DNA from: CAZRUA01 sp964603125 | GTDB taxonomy: Bacteria; Bacteroidota; Bacteroidia; B-17B0; Aurantibacillaceae | DNA length: 16,364 nucleotides | Assembly: GCA_964603125.1 (NCBI GenBank) | Contig: CAZRUA010000081.1 | Location: forward strand, 1-16,364 | Reading direction: 5' to 3' | Part shown: piece after piece, positions 7,580 to 14,523 of the stretch | How positions within the stretch are numbered: position 1 is the stretch's first letter | How the letters are laid out: the number at the start of each line of letters is the position of its first letter | Translations under genes and position numbers: made by a program | The notes under the pieces: model-generated | What the model was told of the DNA's origin: nothing | The model's input: the letters and a program-made list of their open reading frames with translations, nothing else | Databases searched by the model: none

Positions 7580-9052
7580 ATGAAAATATTGCCACAGTTA
7601 ATTGGTATTTTAAATAAGGAGGAAACTCGTAATTATAAATTATATACCACGCGCACAAATGATAAAGCAGACAGAAAGGATGTTTTACTGTTTGATTATA
7701 TTAGAGCAAATGGTTTGGATTACAATGAAGATAAAATTCACAAAAAACTGTATGGTGAAGCAGATAAAAATTCACTGTATCGCTTAAGAAATAGGTTATT
7801 AGAAGATGTAGGAGTATCTCTATTGATTCAATATTATAACAGTTCGGATATCAATATTATTTTAAATAATATTTTACTTTTCAAATTACTTCTTTCCAAA
7901 AATCAATCTGCAATAGGTTTGTATTATTTAAATAAGGCTGAAAAAAAATCACTTGAAATTGAGAGTTTTGAATTGCTGGATATTATCTACAATGAATACA
8001 TTAAACTTTCGCAAGAAAACACAGATATTAATCCAGAAGAGTACATTGCAAAACGCAAGGAAAATAGAACTAAGTTAACTCGTTTGCAAGAGATTGATGA
8101 CATTTTAGCTGTTGTAACCTACAAGGTAAAAATATCTCAAAATTTTTCAAGTTCAAACTCCGAAATTAACGAACTATTGAACAAAACCATTGGTGATTAT
8201 AGTAAGGATGAAAGTGTTGCTAATAGCGTGCAACTTCGATTTAGAATGTATCATGCTTTAAGCAGAATTCTTTTACAACAACATGATTTTATTTCACTTG
8301 AAAAATATTTGCTAAAAACTTTTAATGAATTTACTGAGGAAAAACTTTTCAATAAATCCAATCATGAAACCAAACTGCAAATGTTAACCTACATTGCCAA
8401 TTCATTATTCAAGAATGAAAAAAACGAAGCTAGTCTTAAATACTTGGATTTGCTTAAGGAAGCGATGAATGAGTTTAATGGTTTACTGCATGACAAATAC
8501 CTTTTTTATTATTATAATATATTGGTATTAAACTATGGAAAAACCAACATACCAAAGGCAATTGAAATATTGGAGGAAGCAAAAGAAAATCAAATTATTA
8601 AGAAACAATCTGTTTATATGGGATTTGTTTACTTGAATCTTGCTGTATATAATTTTGGGTTAAATGATTATAAATCGTCCTTAAAAAGCCTTGTGAAGTT
8701 AAAACTTTTGGATACTTTTAGTGGGCTAGATGAAGCTTTCCGTTTTAAAATTTCTGTTGCTGAATTGATTTTAAGGTATGAATTGGAAGACACTGATTTT
8801 ATAAGTGAATTTATAAAGCAAATACGCAAAGAGTTTAAAGTTATTTTAGCAGATACTAATTACACAAAGGATGCAGAACTTATTATACTAATTGAGAGCT
8901 TTGTAAAATCGGATAATGTTAGAACTGATACTAGAATTCAAAATTTAATTGATAAATATTTAAGCACTCATAAATCAACAGCGACAACAGATTCAGAGAT
9001 ATTTAATTACAATGATTGGTTACAAAAGCATAAATCAAACAAAGCCAAATAA
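7580..9052 (+). CDS. Unrecognised alpha-helical (TPR-like) protein
   Basis: 490 residues. I do not recognise a named family. The protein is almost entirely predicted helical, with no signal peptide or membrane segment, and reads like degenerate TPR/helical-hairpin repeats (for example LLKLLLSKNQ-like hairpins, ASLKYLDLLKEAMNEF, KAIEILEEAKENQ and YKSSLKSLVKLK). The N-terminus (ILNKEETRNYKLYTTRTN, then KDVLLFDYIRANGL and SLYRLRNRLLEDV) looks like a distinct, compact conserved module with basic residues. The start ATG has no competing upstream codon. Its stop is 1 base before the S4-domain gene, so it leads the series that continues into crtD-cruF-crtZ-crtY. Lys/Asn/Ile-rich composition matches its neighbours, so there is no sign of recent transfer. 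Confidence 0.8.
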   Translation: MKILPQLIGILNKEETRNYKLYTTRTNDKADRKDVLLFDYIRANGLDYNEDKIHKKLYGEADKNSLYRLRNRLLEDVGVSLLIQYYNSSDINIILNNILLFKLLLSKNQSAIGLYYLNKAEKKSLEIESFELLDIIYNEYIKLSQENTDINPEEYIAKRKENRTKLTRLQEIDDILAVVTYKVKISQNFSSSNSEINELLNKTIGDYSKDESVANSVQLRFRMYHALSRILLQQHDFISLEKYLLKTFNEFTEEKLFNKSNHETKLQMLTYIANSLFKNEKNEASLKYLDLLKEAMNEFNGLLHDKYLFYYYNILVLNYGKTNIPKAIEILEEAKENQIIKKQSVYMGFVYLNLAVYNFGLNDYKSSLKSLVKLKLLDTFSGLDEAFRFKISVAELILRYELEDTDFISEFIKQIRKEFKVILADTNYTKDAELIILIESFVKSDNVRTDTRIQNLIDKYLSTHKSTATTDSEIFNYNDWLQKHKSNKAK

Positions 9053-9053
9053 C

Positions 9054-9431
9054 ATGGAAGTTAGGATTGACAAATATTTATGGAGCATAAGAATATTTAA
9101 AACTCGCGCCTTAGCGGCCGAAGCATGCGATAAAGGGAAAGTGGTTTGTAAGGAGAAAGAAGTTAAAGCATCTTATAAAGTAAAGCCAGATGACATTTAC
9201 CATATTAGGATTTTACCCGTTTATACCAAAGAAATAAAAGTGAAGTTAATTATTGATAAAAGAGTTGGAGCAGATAAAGCAAAAGAATGTTATGATGAAT
9301 TAAGTCCACCTTACGTTCCGCCGCACAAAGAAAAGGATGCCTTTTTTATTCCTAGTGGTACACGTGATAAAGGCACTGGAAGACCAACAAAAAAAGATAG
9401 ACGAGATATTGGAAATAAATTTGATTTTTAA
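9054..9431 (+). CDS. hslR: HslR/Hsp15-like S4-domain RNA-binding protein
   Basis: 125 residues. The N-terminal S4 domain (about 2-65) begins RIDKYLWSIRIFKTRALAAEAC and continues with GKVVCKEKEVKASYKVKPDD, the usual HslR order. The C-terminus is basic (GRPTKKDRRDIGNKFDF), as in Hsp15, which binds free 50S subunits carrying nascent chains and helps ribosome recycling under heat stress in E. coli. I chose ATG 9054, one base after the previous stop, because the family begins at this point; an in-frame ATG at 9012 would overlap the upstream gene by 41 bases and add an unrelated extension. The crtD start follows its stop after 2 bases, so it appears translationally packed with the carotenoid genes. 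Confidence 0.88.
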   Translation: MEVRIDKYLWSIRIFKTRALAAEACDKGKVVCKEKEVKASYKVKPDDIYHIRILPVYTKEIKVKLIIDKRVGADKAKECYDELSPPYVPPHKEKDAFFIPSGTRDKGTGRPTKKDRRDIGNKFDF

Positions 9432-9433
9432 TC

Positions 9434-10897
9434 ATGAAGAAAAAAGCGATAGTTATTGGAAGCGGTATTGGTGGATTAGCAGTAGCGATAAGGCTTGCAA
9501 AGCAAAATTTTGATGTACACGTTTATGAAAAAAATGCTTATCCTGGAGGTAAACTTTGTGAAATGCAATTAGGCAAATATCGTTTTGACAAAGGACCATC
9601 TTTATTTACAATGCCACAACTTATTGATGAACTGAGCGATTTGAGCTCTTATAAAAAACTTGCCTACAAAAAACTTGAAACAATAACCCATTATTTTTAC
9701 GAAGACGGAACAACATTAACAGCCCAAGCAGATGTTAACGAATTTGCAAAAGAATTAAACACTAAACTTGGAGAGGATATTGAACAAGTAAAAAAACATT
9801 TAAAACGCAGCGATTTTTTTTATAACACAACAGCACCATTATTTTTAGAACAATCTCTTCACATAACAAAAAATCACTTCACATTAAAAACTTTAAAAGG
9901 TGTTATCAGAAGCCCAAGACTCCAGCTTTTTAAAACAATGGACGCTGCAAATAGAAAGGCGTTTAAAAACGAAAAAACCGTACAATTATTCAATCGTTAC
10001 GCAACTTATAATGGTTCTAATCCATATAAGGCTCCTGCCCTACTTAATATTATTCCTCATTTAGAGTTTAATATTGGTGCTTATTTTCCAATTGGTGGAA
10101 TGAACAAAATAACAGAGTACTTGGTGAATTATGCGAAGAATTTAGGGGTAAATTTTCATTTAAACGAAGAAGTAAAGGAAATTATAATTAGTAACAATGA
10201 GATTAAAGGAATAAAAACAAAAGACAACACTATACCATCTGACATTATTGTAAGTGATGTTGATATACATGTTCTTTATAATAAGCTTATCACTAATTCT
10301 ACAAAACCATCAAAAATATTAGCTCAAGAAAAATCAAGCAGTGCTTACATATTTTATTGGGGTGTAAAAAAAGAATTTAAGGAATTGGGGTTACATAATA
10401 TTTTGTTTTCTGACAATTATAAAAAAGAATTTGATTGTTTATTTGAAACATCGACGCCCTATGAAGATCCAACCTTGTACATTAATATTACTTCTAAAGA
10501 ATGTGAAACAGATGCTCCGAATGGCTGTGAAAACTGGTTTATATTGGTTAATGTGCCTCATAATAAAACTCAACAACAAGTTGGTTATGGCAAGGAACTG
10601 AGACAAAATGTTATAAATAAAATCAATCGAATTTTAAAAACTAACATTGAAAATTATATCGAAGAAGAAAGTACTTTAAGCCCTTACGATATTGAGCAAC
10701 AAACTTCATCATTTGGAGGTTCTCTATATGGAAATTCAAGTAATAATAAATTTGCAGCTTTTATGCGTCATTCAAATTATTCGAGCAAAATAAAAAATTT
10801 ATATTTTGTAGGTGGTAGTGTTCATCCTGGTGGGGGAATTCCGCTTTGCCTTTTGAGCGGAAAAATTGTTGCTGATATGATTAAAAACAAAAATTAA
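9434..10897 (+). CDS. crtD: CrtD-like hydroxycarotenoid 3,4-desaturase
   Basis: 487-residue CrtI-family FAD enzyme. The dinucleotide-binding motif GSGIGG is at 9-14, followed by YEKNAYPGGK and FDKGPSLFTMP. The C-terminal FAD signature FVGGSVHPGGGIPL (458-471) is the form typical of CrtD-type desaturases, and differs from the YTGQLTVPGPGVPP form in the CrtI of this window. CrtD introduces the 3,4 double bond next to the hydroxylated open end of acyclic or monocyclic carotenoids. The adjacent cruF supplies the matching hydroxylated substrate, which supports this assignment. The stop and the cruF start overlap by one base (TAATG). A different step (another desaturation or an oxidation) cannot be ruled out by motifs alone. 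Confidence 0.85.
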   Translation: MKKKAIVIGSGIGGLAVAIRLAKQNFDVHVYEKNAYPGGKLCEMQLGKYRFDKGPSLFTMPQLIDELSDLSSYKKLAYKKLETITHYFYEDGTTLTAQADVNEFAKELNTKLGEDIEQVKKHLKRSDFFYNTTAPLFLEQSLHITKNHFTLKTLKGVIRSPRLQLFKTMDAANRKAFKNEKTVQLFNRYATYNGSNPYKAPALLNIIPHLEFNIGAYFPIGGMNKITEYLVNYAKNLGVNFHLNEEVKEIIISNNEIKGIKTKDNTIPSDIIVSDVDIHVLYNKLITNSTKPSKILAQEKSSSAYIFYWGVKKEFKELGLHNILFSDNYKKEFDCLFETSTPYEDPTLYINITSKECETDAPNGCENWFILVNVPHNKTQQQVGYGKELRQNVINKINRILKTNIENYIEEESTLSPYDIEQQTSSFGGSLYGNSSNNKFAAFMRHSNYSSKIKNLYFVGGSVHPGGGIPLCLLSGKIVADMIKNKN

Positions 10898-11514
10898 TGC
10901 AAACTCTAAAAAAATATTCTCTCTATTTTCTAATATTAATCTATGTTTCGGGCAGTATAGGTTTTATTTTGAAACCAAGTTTCTTTGCGCCATTTACTCC
11001 ATTCACTTTAATTTTTACAAGCTTTGTTTTTATAATTTATCACAGTAAGTCAAATTTTTTAATTGCATTTAGTTTAATAGCCATAATTGGTTACATTGCT
11101 GAAACAATTGGTGTAGCTACTGGGAAAATTTTTGGCGATTATTATTACGGAAACTCTTTAGGTAAAAAGTTATTAGGAGTTCCTTTGGTTATTGCTATTA
11201 ATTGGTCGTTAATGGTTAGCAGTGCAGCCGTTTTAGCTCAATCGATTACTAAAAACAAACTAATCATTGCTTTTGCAGCGGGAGTAATAACAACAGGGAC
11301 GGATTTATTAATTGAGCAAGTGGCTGGTAAATTAGATTTTTGGCATTTCAAAAATGACATAGCAGGAGTTCAAAACTACATTGCTTGGTTCTTAATCACA
11401 TTTACTTCAGTCTTTTTTCTTCACAAATATTTACAATTTAAAACCTATAAAACTTCACTAATAATTTTAGCTTTACAACTACTCTTTTTTGGTAGTATTT
11501 ATCTGTTTTATTGA
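10897..11514 (+). CDS. cruF: CruF-like carotenoid 1',2'-hydratase (membrane protein)
   Basis: 205-residue integral membrane protein with about six hydrophobic segments. It matches the carotenoid biosynthesis protein family (PF04240): GYIAETIGVATGKIFGDYYYG is followed by LGKKLLGVPLVIAINWSLM and later by DLLIEQVAGKLDFWHF. Conserved acidic and aromatic residues of the family (Glu in AETIG, Asp/Tyr in FGDYYYG, Asp in GTDLLIE, Trp in DFWHF) are present. CruF adds water across the 1',2' double bond of the open psi-end, giving 1'-hydroxy-gamma-carotene. The start codon overlaps the crtD stop by one base, suggesting translational coupling. The 34 bases after its stop hold the inverted repeat proposed as an operator for crtZ. 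Confidence 0.88.
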   Translation: MQTLKKYSLYFLILIYVSGSIGFILKPSFFAPFTPFTLIFTSFVFIIYHSKSNFLIAFSLIAIIGYIAETIGVATGKIFGDYYYGNSLGKKLLGVPLVIAINWSLMVSSAAVLAQSITKNKLIIAFAAGVITTGTDLLIEQVAGKLDFWHFKNDIAGVQNYIAWFLITFTSVFFLHKYLQFKTYKTSLIILALQLLFFGSIYLFY

Positions 11515-11515
11515 A

Positions 11516-11547
11516 TTGTTTTTTGTATTTTTACAGTGCAAAAACAA
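11516..11547 (+). promoter_or_regulatory. Putative crt operator upstream of crtZ
   Basis: Inverted arms TTGTTTTT (11516-11523) and AAAAACAA (11540-11547) are separated by 16 bases. Arm length, outer bases and spacing are the same as in the palindrome at the crtI promoter (16006-16037). The spacer carries TATTTTTA (11526-11533), a seven-of-eight match to the -7 element. The site starts 2 bases after the cruF stop and ends 2 bases before the crtZ ATG. No convincing -33 element is visible. Confidence 0.5.
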
Positions 11548-11548
11548 C

Positions 11549-12019
11549 ATGATTCTAAATATTTTAATAGTACTCGTAACCTTTGTTATTACTGAGTTTT
11601 CAGCTTGGGCAAATCACAAATTTATTATGCATGGTGGCATGTGGTTTTTCCATTCCGATCACCACAAAAAAGATCACAATAGTTGGTTCGAAAGAAACGA
11701 TATTTTCTTCTTAATGTATGCAATTCCAAGTTGGTTATGCATTATGTTAGGAATGATGAATGGTTATGCATGGTATACCTTTGTTGGTTTCGGAATTGCA
11801 CTGTATGGTTTAGCTTATTTTTTTGTACATGATATTATTATTCATCAACGATTTAAAATTTTAACTAAATCAACAAACTTATACGTGTTAGCTTTACGAA
11901 GAGCTCACAAAATGCACCACAAACATATTGGCAAAGAAGATGGAGAAAGTTTTGGAATGCTATTTATACATCCAAAATATTTTGCCGAAGCCAAAAAGTT
12001 AAAAGCTGCCAGTAAGTAA
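11549..12019 (+). CDS. crtZ: Beta-carotene 3-hydroxylase CrtZ
   Basis: 156-residue member of the fatty acid/sterol hydroxylase superfamily, with hydrophobic segments at about 2-20, 51-70, 75-93 and a short one near 95. The di-iron histidine clusters are intact: H23-x4-H28, H35-x2-HH (38-39), H94-x4-H99 and H120-x2-HH (123-124). CrtZ hydroxylates C3 of beta-ionone rings. I chose ATG 11549, which starts the first membrane helix at residue 2; the in-frame ATG at 11489 lies inside cruF and would add 20 residues. It is separated from cruF by 34 bases, a larger gap than elsewhere in this operon, and the gap holds a putative operator. The crtY start follows its stop by 5 bases. Confidence 0.93.
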   Translation: MILNILIVLVTFVITEFSAWANHKFIMHGGMWFFHSDHHKKDHNSWFERNDIFFLMYAIPSWLCIMLGMMNGYAWYTFVGFGIALYGLAYFFVHDIIIHQRFKILTKSTNLYVLALRRAHKMHHKHIGKEDGESFGMLFIHPKYFAEAKKLKAASK

Positions 12020-12024
12020 TTGGC

Positions 12025-13173
12025 ATGGAATCAAAAAACCAATACGATTATATTATAGCTGGAACCGGTTGTGCAGGTTTGTCTCTAGCTTATCAACTAA
12101 GTATAAGTCAAATAAAGTTTAAAAAAATTTTATTAGTTGACAAAGTAGAGAAAAATAAAAACGATAGAACATGGTGCTTTTGGCACAAAGTTGAAAACAA
12201 TTGGTACGAAGAAATTTGCGCAAAAAGTTGGGATTCTTTTATTTTTGAATCAGAAACCGATGAAACAACTTACACAATAAAGCCCTATCAATATTCATTA
12301 ATTAAAGGGATTGATTTTTATAATTTCTGTATAAATAAATTAAAACAGGATTCTCGCTTTGAATTTAAATTTGGTCAAATTCAATCATTAAGTAGCAAAA
12401 ATAATATTGCAGAATTAAAAATTGAGAATGAAATTTTTCAAGCTCCTATTATTTTTAATAGTGCCATTCGTATCAAAGAAAATAATTCTAAAAAAATTGA
12501 TTACGTTCAACATTTCAAAGGATGGCTTATTCAAACAGATGAAGATAGATTCTCGAATTTAAATCCAACCTTTATGGATTTTAAAACAGAACAAGAGAAT
12601 GACTGTCGTTTTTTTTATGTGATTCCACAAAGTGCTAATACTGCATTAATTGAATATACTGGATTTTCGCCGAAAGCATTAGATAAAGAATATTATGATG
12701 AAAAATTAAAATCATACATAAAGAATAAACTTAAAATTATCAATTACAAAATTATTGAAACCGAATATGGTGAAATACCTATGACTGATAATAATTTTGA
12801 AAACCCATTTGGTGATTTAATTATCAATATCGGCACAGCTGGCGGACAAAGCAAACCGAGCACAGGCTATACTTTTTACTTCATTCAAAAAAAATGCAAA
12901 GAAATTGTATCTAATCTTGAAGAAGGAAAAAAAATCAATAGGGTTCCAAGAAAACAAAAATATAATCTTTACGATAAAATATTCTTAAAAGTACTGAGTG
13001 ATAAAAAACTAAGAGCCTCTAAATTATTTACAATACTATTCGAGAAAAATAAAACTGAAGATTTGTTATCATTTTTAAACGAAGAAAGTACAATTGCTCA
13101 GGACTTAAAAATAATGAACTCAGTTCCAAAAACAATTTTCACAAAAGCCGCTTTAAAAAAAATATTTAGCTAA
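12025..13173 (+). CDS. crtY: Lycopene beta-cyclase CrtY
   Basis: 382-residue flavoprotein of the CrtY family. The Rossmann motif GTGCAGLS is at 13-20, followed by DRTWCFW (47-53), QHFKGW (162-167), MDF (184-186), EYGEIPM (247-253) and GTAGGQSKPSTGY (270-282). Glu210 in LIEYTGF aligns with the catalytic Glu of the LIEDT-type motif; the following Asp is Tyr here, a change I believe is common in this phylum. It cyclises the ends of lycopene to beta-rings; whether it stops at one ring (gamma-carotene) cannot be read from the sequence, but neighbouring CruF and CrtD need an open end. Its 3' end overlaps the convergent minus-strand gene by 8 bases. Confidence 0.93.
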   Translation: MESKNQYDYIIAGTGCAGLSLAYQLSISQIKFKKILLVDKVEKNKNDRTWCFWHKVENNWYEEICAKSWDSFIFESETDETTYTIKPYQYSLIKGIDFYNFCINKLKQDSRFEFKFGQIQSLSSKNNIAELKIENEIFQAPIIFNSAIRIKENNSKKIDYVQHFKGWLIQTDEDRFSNLNPTFMDFKTEQENDCRFFYVIPQSANTALIEYTGFSPKALDKEYYDEKLKSYIKNKLKIINYKIIETEYGEIPMTDNNFENPFGDLIINIGTAGGQSKPSTGYTFYFIQKKCKEIVSNLEEGKKINRVPRKQKYNLYDKIFLKVLSDKKLRASKLFTILFEKNKTEDLLSFLNEESTIAQDLKIMNSVPKTIFTKAALKKIFS

Positions 13174-13675
13174 TAGATTTTTTATCTGCTTCGCTGCACT
13201 TAGCACATTGAAGTATAAAAGCTTTTATTTTGCTATGCAAATCCCAATCAATCTTGTCATCCTTTTTACTTTCTTTCACAAACTTTATTAAAACTTTTTT
13301 ATCAGATTCTATATTACTAGTATAAGACAAAAAACTAGGAACATTAACTTGAGTGCTAAATCTAAAAAAAATTAATTCAATATTATTAGGTTGTTTAGCA
13401 ATAGCAGCTTCTAAATTAGACTTACCTGCGCTAAAGTAAGATAATTTTAAAAAAGGATTAATAGTATGTTTGCATTGAATAAATTCTGCCATTGCTTTAT
13501 AACCAATAAAAATTGCTTCACTTGAAGAGTTAAAACCACGAGTTTCTTTATAAAAAGCCTCACTTACACTTTTATCACTTACCGCTGAAATCATTAACAC
13601 TCGAATAGCTTTATAATCAACCGATTTAAAACTAAACAAGAAAAGTGTAGCAATTATTACAATAATTCTATTCAT
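13166..13675 (-). CDS. Small exported protein of unknown function downstream of crtB
   Basis: 169 residues. Residues 1-18 (MNRIIVIIATLFLFSFKS) form a signal peptide or membrane anchor. The rest is helical and TPR-like: GYKAMAEFIQCKHTINP, YFSAGKSNLEAAIAKQPNNIE, then FFRFSTQVNVPSFL. The C-terminus holds a C-x-x-C pair (Cys157, Cys160). The ATG lies 1 base after the crtB stop (TAG), so it is cotranscribed with crtI-crtB. From memory, similar small proteins occur beside crtB in other Bacteroidota carotenoid clusters, suggesting a linked role; this is not demonstrated here. No catalytic motif is visible. The gene ends inside the last codons of crtY, overlapping it by 8 bases. Confidence 0.82.
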   Translation of the reverse strand: MNRIIVIIATLFLFSFKSVDYKAIRVLMISAVSDKSVSEAFYKETRGFNSSSEAIFIGYKAMAEFIQCKHTINPFLKLSYFSAGKSNLEAAIAKQPNNIELIFFRFSTQVNVPSFLSYTSNIESDKKVLIKFVKESKKDDKIDWDLHSKIKAFILQCAKCSEADKKSIS

Positions 13676-13676
13676 A

Positions 13677-14513
13677 CTAAAGCATTGCCAAATTATGTCT
13701 TACATAAGAGCGTGCTAATAAACCAATTTTTTGGTAATTAGGAATTCGGATTCTTTCGCTTAATATTTGCTTGGATGGAATTTTTTTAATTTTATTGAAA
13801 AGGCTGCGGTAATAAACATAAGCTACATAAACTCCAAAACGAGATGATGTTGACAATTGTTTAATTCCAATTAGTGCTTCATTAAAATCATTTTCAATAT
13901 CTAATTCAATTTGTGCTTTTTCCTTTTCAGTAAAATGTGTTAAATCAACTTGCGGAAAATACACTCTACCTAAAGTTTTATAATCATCTTTCAAATCTCG
14001 CAAAAAGTTAATCTTTTGAAAAGCCGCGCCCAACTTCATTGCAAAAGGCTTTAATTTTTCATATTCCTTTGTATCGCCATGAGTAAAAACACGCAAACAC
14101 ATTAATCCAACAACTTCAGCTGATCCTAAAATATAATCATTGTAGGAAGCATCATTGTATTCTATCTTCTTCAAATCCATTTCCATGCTTTTTAAAAAAC
14201 AATCGATAAGCTCGCGTTCAATGTTATATTTATTTACAACATGCTGAAAACTATTTAAAATAGGATTCAAACTGATGCCGCGCTCAATAGCTAAGTAAGT
14301 GTCGCGTTTAAACTCTTCTAACAAAGATTTTTTATCGTAATCGTGAAATGAATCTACAATTTCATCCGCAAAACGCACAAAACCATAAATACTATATATT
14401 GGTTCGTGTATCTTACGATGTAAACAATAAATACCTAACGAAAAACTAGTACTATACGTTTTGGTCGTTAACTTGCTAGATGCAACTGATACTTTGTCGA
14501 ATAATTGTTTCAT
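13677..14513 (-). CDS. crtB: Phytoene synthase CrtB
   Basis: 278-residue trans-isoprenyl diphosphate synthase of the squalene/phytoene synthase family. The first Asp-rich motif D50-E-I-V-D54 sits in VRFADEIVD, and the second is R-D-L-K-D-D at 172-177 in INFLRDLKDDYKTLGRVYFP; both bind Mg-diphosphate. YSTSFSLGI near residue 20 is the usual N-terminal pattern. It condenses two geranylgeranyl diphosphates into phytoene at the membrane. The length is normal for bacterial CrtB. It starts 10 bases after the crtI stop, and the next gene starts 1 base after its own stop, so all three form one transcript. The GGPP synthase (crtE) is not in the window and must come from elsewhere. Confidence 0.95.
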   Translation of the reverse strand: MKQLFDKVSVASSKLTTKTYSTSFSLGIYCLHRKIHEPIYSIYGFVRFADEIVDSFHDYDKKSLLEEFKRDTYLAIERGISLNPILNSFQHVVNKYNIERELIDCFLKSMEMDLKKIEYNDASYNDYILGSAEVVGLMCLRVFTHGDTKEYEKLKPFAMKLGAAFQKINFLRDLKDDYKTLGRVYFPQVDLTHFTEKEKAQIELDIENDFNEALIGIKQLSTSSRFGVYVAYVYYRSLFNKIKKIPSKQILSERIRIPNYQKIGLLARSYVRHNLAML

Positions 14514-14523
14514 GTTCTAGGTT

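Noticed and set aside
9416..9423. TAAATTTG, an exact TAnnTTTG match just before crtD
   Set aside because: It encodes the end of hslR, has no TTTG-type -33 element at a suitable distance, and would leave almost no leader.
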